NCBI RefSeq assembly: GCF_000828855.1
Contig: NZ_AP014631.1
Coordinates: forward strand, 248,001 to 312,000
Direction: 5' to 3'
Length of the DNA stretch: 64,000 nt
DNA from: Metamycoplasma canadense
Lineage (GTDB): Bacteria > Bacillota_I > Bacilli_A > Mycoplasmatales > Metamycoplasmataceae
The position numbers and the translations under genes were made by a program. Positions 45,810 through 56,208 of this stretch are shown here, in pieces; the first letter of the stretch is position 1; each line of letters opens with the position of its first letter. A model generated the notes under the pieces. That model was not told the origin of the DNA and did no database searches. It saw nothing but the letters and a program-made list of their open reading frames with translations.

Positions 45810-45846
45810 AAAAGCTATTTTCTTTTTTGTAAAGAAATCAGCTTTT
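45810..45846 (+). repeat. Right copy of the 37-base IS target duplication
   Basis: Identical to 44424-44460; it leaves a complete terminator-like hairpin next to the end of the minus-strand gene at 45863. Confidence 0.92.
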
Positions 45847-45862
45847 TTATTTTATTTAATTT

Positions 45863-46333
45863 TTAATTTTGAGGTTGGTTGTTAGGTTGATTGTTGCAGT
45901 GGTTGCAAAAACTACAATAATTAATTCTGTTGTTTATTTTTTGACTTGGACTTGAGGTTCTTCCTAAAATAGCTCCGACAAAATCGAAAATAGGGAAGAA
46001 TATTCCTAGAATATAGAAAGTCTTTGAAATTTTTAAATTATCTTTTGAGGCATAAACTGCACCTATTATTTTAAAAATAAACGCAACAACCGCTAAAGTT
46101 GATAAAGAATATTTAAAAGCTTTATTTGTTAATATTACTACAGCAAATTTGCTTTGACCCTTGCTTCATATCTCTAAAAAATCTTCAAATTTTACTTTTT
46201 CAATAATACCTGTTCTAGCACCAAAAGCAATTGCTTTAATTAAAAAAGATAAATATAATAAAACCATAATATTTGTTAAAAATAACAATAAAATATTAAA
46301 AGTATGAATTCATTTTGTGCTTGTTCTTTTCAT
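45863..46333 (-). CDS. Small multi-pass membrane protein with a cysteine-containing tail
   Basis: A 156-residue protein with membrane helices at about 12-36 (FNILLLFLTNIMVLLYLSFL), 65-90 and 103-125, and a C-terminal tail INYCSFCNHC followed by an Asn/Gln/Pro-rich end. The three Cys and one His of the tail could bind a metal. Two TGA Trp codons near the start hide it under the standard code. Its upstream region, with a poly-A tract, is a near copy of that of the M28 peptidase gene. The gene ends 17 bases from the duplicated IS target. I recognise no family. Confidence 0.65.
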
Positions 46334-46756
46334 TTTTTACCTTCCAAAATTCTTTTTACAAATAAAAAATTATTTACAAAATAATTTTCTTCCTTTTTTT
46401 TTTTTTTCAATTTGGCAAAAAAATGACAACAAAAAGGTGTTGAGGAACAAAAAAGCAGCAAGATAATTTAAATAAAATACATTTAAAAATTAAAGAACTA
46501 TAAAAAAATCTGAATTACAAATTATGAATAATCTATTAAAAAATTAAAAGTATTATTTCACAAAGAAAATAATAAAAAAATTACTTGCTGTTCATGAACC
46601 AAAACATAATTTATAATGAAAAAAGAATTATTACAAAATTTAAAAAAATGACATCTAAAAAGTATAGATATCATTTCATAAAACTAATTTAAAATATTAT
46701 TTAAGATTTGCTATATTATAGTTTTGTTATTACTTTTTATAAAATAGTTTATTTAA
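46334..46756. repeat. Intergenic repeat A, near-copy of 48572-48940
   Basis: This 423-base region holds no intact gene. From the start codon of the membrane-protein gene to about 46700 it matches the region upstream of the M28 gene at roughly 85-90% by eye, including the poly-T run (46394-46407), CAATTTGGCAAAAAA, GGTGTTGAGGAACAAAAA and a hairpin ATGACATCT/AGATATCAT near 46650-46680. Minor indels distinguish the copies. Confidence 0.8.
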
Positions 46757-48571
46757 TTATTGAACTGCATCTTCTTCACTACTGCTTGAAATTTCTTCTT
46801 CACTTTCCTCGGTAGTAGGTTGTTCATTTAATTCTGGATAAGATATTTTTCCATTTTCTACTTTACCTAAATTATTAGTTAATAATTCTTTAAGAGTTTC
46901 AAACACTGTATCAAGTTGTTTGTAAATTTTTGAACCAATATTTTTGTTAACTCATTCTAATGTATCTAAATCTGAATGTCAAATATCACCTAAAATTGCA
47001 AAGTCTTCTTTTTTAAGTCCATCAGGTCAGTCATAAACAACAGTTTTTTTATCATCTAGAACTCTTTTCTTTAATGAAGGAATTGTTGTACCATCTTTTA
47101 AAACTCACGCTTTAGGATTAATTGTTTGAGCATATCCATCATATACTTTGAATTTAGAAAGAATAGAAAAATTTGTTGATTCTACATAAGCAACTGGTAA
47201 TTTTGCAATTTGGTAAAATGGAGCATGATCTGACCAATCTCCTGTTTCACCGTTTTTGTATGTTTCTGAATATTTAGGGTGAATTTGTAATTCTTGTTCA
47301 GAATCATTTAATTTTGTTGATCTTTCTTTAGAAATATTATTCACAAGGTCACGTAATTTTTTAGAAAGATTAGAACCTTCTGGTACTTCTTCAATATCGG
47401 GATTTGTATTCGGAGAGTGAATATACATATAATCACCACCAGCAACAGTATCCATATTAATCATACCTAAAGAATTTTTTAATAATTCATTGTTTTCGCC
47501 AGTTAAAAATTGATTTACAAAAGCATAAGAACCTAATTTTCCTAATTCTTCAGCATCAACAAAAATTAAATGTAATCTAACAGCTAGATTTTCTCTATTT
47601 TTAACATCAGCAAAATGTTTTAATAATCTTAAGTTAACACTAACTCCTGTTGCATTATCAGTAGCGCCTCACGAAACACCTTTTGGGCCAACATTATTTG
47701 TTGAATCATAATGTGAAACAATGTAGAAATCTTTTGGATTTTTATCCTTAGCTTCACCGGTAGGATTAATTGTGACCACAATATTGTTACCAACGTTATT
47801 TTGACTTTTATCTTTAAGATTATATAAAAATCCTTGAGTAAAGAAACCATCTTTTTTAATGTTTTGGTTCATTAATTTTATAGTTTCTTCATCTTTTTGT
47901 TTATCATATAAAATTGTCTTATTTTTACTATTGTTTTTTATATCTTTATTAGTATCATATTCAGGATATGTTATTGATTTTGGATCTAAGCTCGCATAAC
48001 CCATATCCTTAATTTGTTTCCTTAAATATTCATATGCATAATAGCTACCATAGTTTGAAATGTTTTCTTTTGGTTTATTTGTATCATCTCCAAATTTATA
48101 TAACAAGTTTTTTTCAACTATCTCTGTTGTTAATCTTTTTCCGTTTTCTAATTTAATTTCTTTTGTTGCAGCGTCAAGTAATTCTTCTTTAAAATTATCT
48201 AAATTTCCAGCTTTTCTACCGTGTGCTGTATTTAATAAATCTGAAAATAGTTTATACATTACTTTTTCAGATTTATTAAGTTTATTAAGTGCAAACATTA
48301 TTTGTAAATCTTCAATTTTTTCATTTGTTTTTTTTATTTGTTCTGACAATTCAATATTAGTTTCATCACTTTTTTTTATTTTTTCTTCTAATGTTGTTTT
48401 TAAATTTTGTAATTCGCTTAGTTTTTGTTCATATTCTTGTTTAATTTTTTGTAATTCTTCATCTACTTTAGATTTTTCTTTCTCATCAGCACAAGAAGCT
48501 AAAATTGTTGGTAAAGCAACTAAAGAAGCTACTGAACCAAAAGATAATAGAAATTTGTTTAGTTTTTTCAT
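46757..48571 (-). CDS. M28-family metallopeptidase lipoprotein
   Basis: A 604-residue lipoprotein: signal peptide with lipobox ILASC (Cys27), a coiled-coil-like part (about 35-95, many Glu/Lys/Leu heptads), then an M28 peptidase domain. The zinc ligands and catalytic residues are visible: SHYDS (His288), GATDNATG (bridging Asp), FVDAEELG (Glu-Glu pair), MINMDTVAGG and DWSDHAPFYQ (last His). M28 enzymes are aminopeptidases or carboxypeptidases; this one would trim peptides at the cell surface. The frame crosses TGA codons, for example in GVSWGATD. Upstream lies a poly-A tract in a repeated module. ackA is divergent. Confidence 0.9.
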
Positions 48572-49108
48572 TTTTGCCTTTCAAAATTTTTAATAAATAA
48601 AAAACTATTTTTATTCAATGTTTATAAAATAATTTTCTTCTTTTTTTTTTTTTTTCAATTTGGCAAAAAATGACAACAAAACGGTGTTGAGGAACAAAAA
48701 CAGCAAGATAATTTAAATAAAATGTATATAAAAATTAAAGAACTATAAAAAAATATGAATTAGAAATTATGAATAATCTATTAAAAAAATTAAAAGTATT
48801 ATTTCACAAAGAAAATAATAAAAAGTTAATTGTTGTACATAAATCAAAGCATAATTTATAATGAAAAAAGAATTATTACAAAATTAAAAGAAATGACATC
48901 TAAAAAGTATAGATATCATTCCGTAAAAAAATAATTTAAAATTATTATTTAGTCCAACTTTTTGAGTTCACTATAAAAATTAAGATACTTTTTTGTTCTA
49001 AATGCTTCATATCTAGTTATAAATAAATATTACTTTTTAATTTTTATTTTTTGTAATTTAATTTATATATTATAATATTTTGCAATATTAAATTAAGGAG
49101 TAATTACA
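48572..49108. repeat. Intergenic repeat B and the ackA promoter region
   Basis: The first 370 bases match repeat A at 46334-46710 (same orientation relative to the downstream gene), with a T15 run at 48641-48655. A 28-codon frame from ATG 48766 is partly shared by both repeats but is shifted in copy A, so it is probably not a gene. A hairpin ATGACATCT/AGATATCAT lies near 48893-48921. The last 150 bases contain TATATTATAAT (about 49064-49075), a likely -10 region for ackA, and RBS AAGGAG. Confidence 0.7.
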
Positions 49109-50287
49109 ATGAAAAAAATATTAATTATTAATGCCGGTTCAAGTTCTATTAAATGAACATTATTTAATAAAGAATTACATGTTGAAGCTAAAGGCATAGC
49201 TCAAAGAATTAAGATGGATGAAGGTATTTTGACTTTAGATTATAACAATCAAAAGCAAGATTTTCATATGCCGCTTCCTACTTTTTTAGAAACAGTTAAG
49301 CAATTGGTTAAACAATGGGAACAACATAATATTATTAATAATTTTGATGATATTGAAAAAGTAGCTTTCAGAGTTGTAAATGGAGGACCGAATTTACAAA
49401 GTACTTCTTTAGTTACTGATCAAACTTTATCATGATTAAAAGAATCAATTGATTTAGCTCCAGTTCACAACCCTGGTGCAATTGAAGCTATTGAAGCATT
49501 TAAAGTATTATTACCACACGCTAAAATGTCAATGCATTTTGATACATCATTTCACAAAACACTGCCTAAAACATCTTTTACATACCCAATTAATAAAGAA
49601 TTAGGTGATAAATTACAAATAAGAAAATATGGTTTTCACGGATTAAATCATAATTATATTACTTTAAAATGTCAAGAAATTTTAAATAAAGAGTTTGTTA
49701 ACATTGTAAGTTTACATATTGGTAATGGAGCTAGTCTATGTGCAATTCAAAATAATCAATCTATTGATACAAGTATGGGTTTCACTCCTTTAGCTGGTAT
49801 TATGATGGGAACTAGATCTGGTGATTTTGATCCATCAATTATTCCTTACATTATAAAACATACTAATTTAAATGTTGATGAAGTTTTCAAAATTTTAAAT
49901 GAAAAATCAGGTATGCTTGGGGTGTCACAAATATCTTCTGATCTTCGTGATGTTAGAGATGTTATTTCTTCAAATGACCAGGCTAAATTTGCAATGGATT
50001 TATATTGTCAAAGAATTGCAGATTATTTAATAACATATTTAAATAAAATTGAAGGTAATATTGATGCAATAGTTTTTACGGCTGGAGTTGGAGAAAATGA
50101 TGACTTAGTTCGTCAACAAGTAATTAATAAAATTAATTTAATTAATTTAAAAATTGATAATGAAAAAAATAAGGATCGAAGCTTCAAGGATTATACGTTA
50201 ATTTCTGATTCTTCAAGTATTATTCCTATTTATGTAATTAGAGCTGAAGAAGAGCTTTTTATAGCAAAAGAAGCTATTAATTTATAA
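49109..50287 (+). CDS. ackA: Acetate kinase
   Basis: A 392-residue enzyme converting acetyl phosphate and ADP to acetate and ATP, the final energy step in fermenting mycoplasmas. Family motifs are INAGSSSIK at the N-terminus (first ATP-binding loop), RVVNGG near residue 93 with the substrate Arg (the usual His of RVVHGG is Asn), MSMHFDTSFHKTLP near 140, SLHIGNGASL, SMGFTPLAGIMMGTRSGDFD and VFTAGVGEND. TGA Trp codons near 49152 and 49433 split it under the standard code. It ends with its own terminator. No pta gene adjoins it in this window. Confidence 0.95.
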
Positions 50288-50292
50288 TAAAA

Positions 50293-50338
50293 AAATAAGT
50301 TCAAGTTACAACTTTAAGAACTCGAACTTATTTTTATT
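50293..50338 (+). terminator. Terminator of ackA
   Basis: Arms AATAAGTTC and GAACTTATT followed by a T-rich tail. Confidence 0.85.
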
Positions 50339-50419
50339 TTTTGAGTCTTATACTCAATATAAATTATTTATGTATTATAATTAATTAATTATATTATTTA
50401 TAGAAAAGGGGTATTTTGA

Positions 50420-52252
50420 ATGATTAAACTATATAAATATATGGATAAAAAATTTAGATTTTTATCAATTTTAACAATATTTTTAACAACTATTCAAGTT
50501 ATTTCTTTTTTGTTTATTCCTATTTTTATTGGACAAATAACATCACTAATTGCACAAAAGTCATTTATAAATGCAAATCCTGATTTAAAAACTGTCGATT
50601 ATATTAATGTAAAAATATTAAAAATGTTCACAGTTTCAGGAACATTATCGGAAGCCTTAAAATATTTTTCAATTTACTTTGCAATTGCACTTTTTATAGG
50701 AAGTATTGCTGTTATTTCCGGTTCATTATTAGGAAGTTATGTTTCTAATGCTGGAGCTAAGCAAATAAGACAAAGACTTTGAGAACATTTAAATAATTTA
50801 TCAGAAAAAGATATTGAATATTTTACTCATTCAAAGATTTTAACTAGATTTACTATTGATATAAATAGAATTCAAACTGGAATTAATATGTTTCTAAGAT
50901 TAAGCATTATTGGTCCCTTTAATTTAATTTTTGGGTTAGTATTTGCTCTTTTAACTGATTTAAAACTTTCGGTTACGCTGGGAATTTTAGTCCCAATTTT
51001 AGCAATTACAATGTTTGTGTCAGGTATTGTTATTACCCCATATTTTGCCAAAGAACAGAAAATGTATGAAGAATTAAACAATGAATCGCAAGAGAGTGTT
51101 TTAGGAATAAAAGTTATTAAATCATATAATTTAGAAAAATTACAAAATCAAAAATTTGAAAATAAGAACATTGAGGCTGCCAAAATATCTAAAAAATCTT
51201 GAAATTCATTTAATTTAACATTTGCTTTTGTAAATTTATTTTCAAATATTATAACGGCATTAATTTTACTTGTAACTGGATATATTTCTCGTAATAGTAA
51301 TAGTGATTTTGAAGCACATAAAAATTTAATTTCAAATGCTGCAACATTTACTAATTACGTTACATTTATTACTATTGGGGTGGTAATGTCAGCATTTTTG
51401 ACATTTAGTTTAGCAAAAGCTTATATTTCAGCTAGAGAAATAAATAAAATTTTTAAAAGAAAATCAGAAATTGATTATGTGAATTCAGATAAAAAAATTA
51501 CTGAAGGAATCATTAAATTCGATCATGTTTCGTTTAAATATTATTTAGATTCAGAAAAAAATGTTTTAGAAGATATCAGTTTTGAAGCCAAACCAGGTGA
51601 AACAATAGGAATAATAGGTCCAACCGGATCTGGTAAAAGTACAATTGCAAAATTATTAAGTTTAGATTTCAAACCCACTTATGGAACAATTAAAATCGAT
51701 AATTATAATATTAAAGAAATTGATACAAGATCGTTAAGAAAATCAGTTTCTCATGTTTATCAAAAACCGATTTTATTAAGCGGAAGTATTAAATCTAATT
51801 TATTAATGGCAAATCATAATGCAACTGAAGAAGAAATGATTGATAGCCTTAAGCAAGCATGCGCTTATGATTTTGTTTTTAAATTAGAAAATAAGCTTGA
51901 ATCAACAGTATTGGCAAAAGGAAGTAATTTTTCAGGAGGTCAAAAACAAAGACTTTCCATTGCACAAGGTCTTATCAAAAAGCCTAAAATTCTTATTTTA
52001 GATGATTCAACCTCAGCTCTAGATGCAAACACTGAAGCACAAATAAAAAACAATCTAAAAACTAGTCCTATTTTATCTAAGTTAGTAACCATTATCATTG
52101 CGCAAAAAATTTCTTCTATTATGCATGCTGATAATATATTAGTTTTAGATAACGGTAAAATAGTTGATTCGGGAAATCATAATTATTTATTTAAAAATTG
52201 CAAATTATATAAAGAAATTGTAAATTCTCAAATGGGAGGTGATGATGTATAA
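50420..52252 (+). CDS. Heterodimeric ABC exporter, subunit with degenerate ATP site (MdlA-like)
   Basis: A 610-residue fused protein: six membrane helices in about 15-340, then an ATPase domain with Walker A GPTGSGKST near 400, signature FSGGQKQR near 504 and Walker B ILILDDSTSALD near 525. The catalytic Glu after Walker B is Asp and the H-loop His is Gln (IIIAQKISS), as in the non-catalytic half of exporters such as TM287/288, LmrCD or BmrCD. It therefore needs the next gene product to hydrolyse ATP. The RBS is AAAGGGG; the stop overlaps the partner start. Substrates could be drugs, lipids or peptides. Confidence 0.92.
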
Positions 52253-54131
52253 TCTTGACCCTTTTAAAAATAGTTATGATCCGAAATTGTGTAAAAAAGA
52301 GTTAAGAGCACTTGCAAAAAAACAATCAAAACTTAAATTTGATAGTTTTAAAAAACTTGTTAGTTATTTAAATTATAAAAAAGGAATTGTGTTTTGAATA
52401 ATATCATCTGCTATTTTATCAGCAGCATGTTTATCAGCAGGAACGTTTTTTCTTGGTTATATAATGGATAACTTTTTAAATTATGATTTTTTATTTAATG
52501 TAAACTCGGTCACAAAAAAACCAAATTTTGATCAAGTTAAATTTATTGGTTATTTTGTTTTGCTTTTAGTTTTTTATATATTGCAGCAGATTTTATCCTA
52601 CTTTTCAAATTATTTATCTGTGAAAGCTGGAATTTTAGCATCAACAATTATGCGACATGATGCATATAAATCAATAATGAAAATGCCTGTTTCATTTTTT
52701 GAATCAGTTAGTACCGGAGAATTAATGTCAATTTTAAGTAATGATGCCGATAATGTTTCAAGTGGTTTAGCTGGAAATTTTAACACGATAATTACAACGA
52801 TCTCAGTTACAATATTTTCGTTTGGATTTATGTTTTATTATTCAACATATTTAACATTGATTACAATTGTTTTGTTACCATTATTTTTATCTTTAATTTT
52901 TGTTATTATGAAAAAAGCAATGCCACAATTTCAAAAACAACAAAAAAATATTGCGATTTTAAATGGATTTATTGAAGAAAATTTAGCAGCCCATCATTTA
53001 ATAAGATCTCTTGATTTTGATGAACAAAATAATAAGCAATTCGATGAACAAAATAACAAACTATATAAATCATCTTTAAAAGCAGGAATTTATACAGGTT
53101 TAATGTGACCATATGGTAATGTTGTTATTAAATTTTTACAATTAATAGTTGTTATTATTGGTGCTTTATTTGCTAAGTCAAACATTGGAACGGGTTCAAA
53201 TACTTATTTTACTCCTGGTATAATTACTTCGTTTGTTCTTTATATAAGAATAATGTCTAATAATGTAGTTAGAGTATTTGAAAATATTGCTCAAATTCAA
53301 ATGGTTGCAGTTTCTTCGGTTAGATTATTTAATTTAATTGCATTAAAACCATTAATTAATGAAGACAATTTAAAAGAAATTAATGATAATGTAAAAGGTG
53401 AAGTTCTATTTGAAAATGTTGATTTTTCTTATACAAATAACGACGATAATTTGCAACTTAAAAATGCTAGTTTTAAGGCTAAAAAAGGTCAGGTTTTTGC
53501 TATAGTAGGGCAAACCGGAGCTGGTAAAACCACAATAATAAATTTATTAAGTAAATTTTATTTGCCAAAAAGAGGAAAAATAAAAATTGATAATTATTTA
53601 TCCTCGGAAATTAATGAAAAATCGTGAAGAAATCAAATTTCAATTGTTTTACAGGATACTTTTTTATTTAAAGCATCAATTAAAGAAAATTTAAGATATG
53701 CTAATTTAAATGCTACTGATGATGAAATAATTGAAGCATCAAAAATTTCGCATGCCGATGAATTTATTAAAAAACTTGAAAAAGGTTATGATGAAATTAT
53801 TGAAGAAGGTGGAAGCAATTTATCACAAGGCGAAAGACAACTTTTAGCTATCACGCGTGCTATTATTGCTAATAAAAATATCTTAATTTTAGATGAAGCT
53901 ACCTCAAATATTGATACAAGAACTGAAAAAATTGTCCAAAGCGCAATGATTAAATTAATGAAAAATAAAACATCTTTTATTATTGCACATAGACTTTCAA
54001 CAATTGTAAATGCTGACCAAATTTTAGTGATGAAAGACGGTGAAATTGTTGAATGTGGCACACATAAGGAACTTTTAAATAAAAAAGGTATTTATGAAAA
54101 AATGTATCACTCTTCATTTGTTGAAGATTAA
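52245..54131 (+). CDS. Heterodimeric ABC exporter, catalytic subunit (MdlB-like)
   Basis: A 628-residue partner of the preceding gene: a cytosolic N-terminal extension of about 45 residues, six membrane helices (about 48-340) and an ATPase domain with Walker [10 protein letters not shown] near 422, Walker [13 protein letters not shown] near 547 with the catalytic Glu present, and H-loop IIAHRLST with His. Its signature is LSQGERQ rather than LSGGQ, the change expected in the subunit that completes the degenerate site. I chose ATG 52245, 4 bases after GGGAGGT, over 52242; the start overlaps the previous gene. A terminator follows. Confidence 0.92.
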
Positions 54132-54148
54132 AATTTAAGTAATATAAA

Positions 54149-54198
54149 AAACAAAGGCCTAATTTAAAAATAAATTACTAAGGTCCTTTGTTTTTTAA
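54149..54198. terminator. Terminator after the ABC exporter operon
   Basis: Arms AACAAAGG and CCTTTGTT with additional inner pairing, followed by TTTTTT; A-run on the other side suggests it also serves the convergent lipoprotein gene. Confidence 0.8.
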
Positions 54199-54215
54199 TT
54201 ATAAAGTTTTTATGA

Positions 54216-55220
54216 TTATCCTAATTTTTTAGGATTTCCTTCAATTATATTAATGTCTTTTTTGTCTGAAAGATAAATTTCTTTCAACAATAATTTTCCA
54301 TTAAAATGTTTATAATTTTTATGACTACCTCAAATTCAAAATTTTGTATTAGAATTTTCATTTGTAACACTAGTTTTTAAATTTAATCAATCATCAATTT
54401 GTTCTTCCTCATTATTTTCTTTTGTTAAGGTAATTTTTAAATTATATGGTTTATCCTTAATTTTATTATAGTATTCTTCAGATGTTTTTAATCATAAAGA
54501 AATTGCCCCATGTTCATTAATTCCACCGAATAAATATTCAATTAATTCAAGTTTTTCAGTTTTAATTCTTTCATTAATTTTTTCTAATTCTTTTGTTAAA
54601 TTTTCAATTTCTTCTTTTGTTTTTTTATTTTTAGATTCATCAAAATTTTTATTTATATCTTTTTCAAATTTCGCTTTTAAACTTTTATATTTATCTTCGT
54701 TTAATTGTTCTTTTAAAGTATTTTTAACTTCATTTAATTTTTGATCATATTTATTTTTAGCTTCTTGTTCTGGAGTAATTTTATTCTTAATAATTTTGGT
54801 TTCATCAATCTTTGTTAAAGGTTGAGTTTTTTTATTAAGTTCTTCATTTGAATTATTTTCTTCTTTCTTTGGCGCATTTGGTGTTAATGGATTTTGAGAT
54901 TTGTTTTTTCAATATTCTTCTACTTTTTTATCATACTCACCATATACATTTATTTGATCCTCATGTTCTTTTGAAATAGAATCTTCGATTAATTTATCAA
55001 GTTCTGTTTTATCATTTTTTTGTCCTGGAGCAGCAGGTGCAGAAGGAGCAGCAGGAGTTTGTTCTTTAGTTTCTTTTGATTTCTCAACTTCTTTTTTTTC
55101 TGGATTTTCTTCAGGTTTTTTATCTTCTTGTGTATTGCCACAAGCTAATAAAATTAATGGAGATGATACTACAGATGTAATCGAACCAACAGTTAATAAA
55201 AATTTATTTAATTTTTTCAT
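54216..55220 (-). CDS. Lipoprotein of unknown function with Pro/Ala linker
   Basis: A 334-residue protein: signal peptide with lipobox LILLAC (Cys27) very like that of the M28 lipoprotein (MKKLNKFLL start), a Glu/Lys-rich linker containing an Ala/Pro stretch (TPAAPSAPAAPGQ), a long coiled-coil-like region (about 150-230, rich in Lys, Glu, Leu) and a C-terminal part with aromatic residues (FWIWGSHKNYKHFNGKLLL) that may be a small folded domain. No enzyme motif is seen. It is probably a surface antigen. A poly-A tract lies upstream. The frame crosses TGA codons. Confidence 0.8.
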
Positions 55221-55288
55221 TTATTTATTTTCCTTTCAAAAATTTTTAATAAATAAAAACTATATTTAATAGTTATAAAATTATCTTC

Positions 55289-55302
55289 TTTTTTTTTTTT
55301 TT
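55289..55302 (-). repeat. Poly-A tract (A14) upstream of the 54216-55220 lipoprotein gene
   Basis: On the coding strand the order is ACCAAATTC, A14, GAAGATAATTTTATAAC, then the RBS GAAAGGAAA and the ATG. The arrangement matches the tracts before the genes starting at 46333 and 48571. Confidence 0.7.
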
Positions 55303-55440
55303 GAATTTGGTTAAAAAAGACAAAAAAATAAAAAATATTTTGCTTATTCGTAAACAAACTTTATAACAATTAATTTTTATTAATTTAGATTATTTTTGAA
55401 AAATATAAAATTTATTAAGTTAACAAGAATTTCAAAAAAA

Positions 55441-55506
55441 AAAAAAACCGAAACATAAAAAATTAATATTTTGAGATGTTAACTTTTTGTGTTTTGGTTT
55501 TTTTAA
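55441..55506. terminator. Bidirectional terminator downstream of rsuA
   Basis: Long arms AAAACCGAAACATAAAAA and TTTTTGTGTTTTGGTTTT, flanked by A- and T-runs. Confidence 0.85.
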
Positions 55507-55509
55507 AAC

Positions 55510-56208
55510 CTATTTATTAATTATTTGTAAAATTTCTTGATAAGAAACTTCTTTAATTTCTCCGATTTTTAAATTTTTATCTAATTTTAAATTACCAATA
55601 GAAACTCTTTTTAAATAAGTAACTTCAAAATTAAAAAAATTCAACATTTCCTTTATTTGATGAAATTTTCCTTCATAAATTGTTAAAAAACCAGAGTTTG
55701 GAGTAATGAATTCAAATTTATATTTTTTTACTAAATAATTATTAGAAATCAAAATTGGTTTTGGATAATGGTTTTTTATTTTATCATCAAAGTTTTTGTT
55801 AATTTCAAAATAATATTTTTTTGCTATATCTTTTTTTGAATTCATTATTTGGTGCCCTAATTTTCCATCGTTGCTAATTATTAAAAGTCCTTCAGTGTCT
55901 TTATCTAATCTACCATAAGCAAAAAAGTTTTTAGGATTTAAATTAATTATGTCAAAAATAGTTTGATAATTATTATCAAAATTTGCAGTTATAAAACCAG
56001 AAGGCTTATTAAAAATAAAATACTGTTTTTCTTTATAATCAACTTTTTGAAAATCAATTTCAATTAAATCAGCATTATAATCAACTAAAATGGGTTTAGT
56101 AATAATTTGAGAATTAACTGAAACTCTACCTTCTTTTAAAACCTTTTTGCAATCATTGCGAGAAATATTTAAAAAATTTGCAATTATTTTTTCAATTCTT
56201 ATTTTCAC
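55510..56208 (-). CDS. rsuA: RsuA-family 16S rRNA pseudouridine synthase
   Basis: A 232-residue enzyme: N-terminal S4 RNA-binding domain (about 1-50, MKIRIEKIIANFLNISRNDC) and a pseudouridine synthase domain with the catalytic Asp in YGRLDKDTEGLLI near residue 105 and FHQIKEMLNFF near 185. RsuA-type enzymes make pseudouridine in small-subunit rRNA; RluB/E/F members of the same family act on 23S rRNA, so the target is not certain. The start is GTG and overlaps the pepV stop (TAGTG), so it is translated from the same transcript. There are no TGA codons. Confidence 0.88.
   Translation of the reverse strand: MKIRIEKIIANFLNISRNDCKKVLKEGRVSVNSQIITKPILVDYNADLIEIDFQKVDYKEKQYFIFNKPSGFITANFDNNYQTIFDIINLNPKNFFAYGRLDKDTEGLLIISNDGKLGHQIMNSKKDIAKKYYFEINKNFDDKIKNHYPKPILISNNYLVKKYKFEFITPNSGFLTIYEGKFHQIKEMLNFFNFEVTYLKRVSIGNLKLDKNLKIGEIKEVSYQEILQIINK

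Noticed and set aside
48766-48852. 28-codon frame in intergenic repeat B
   Set aside because: The corresponding frame in repeat A is shifted and stops early, and no convincing RBS is present.
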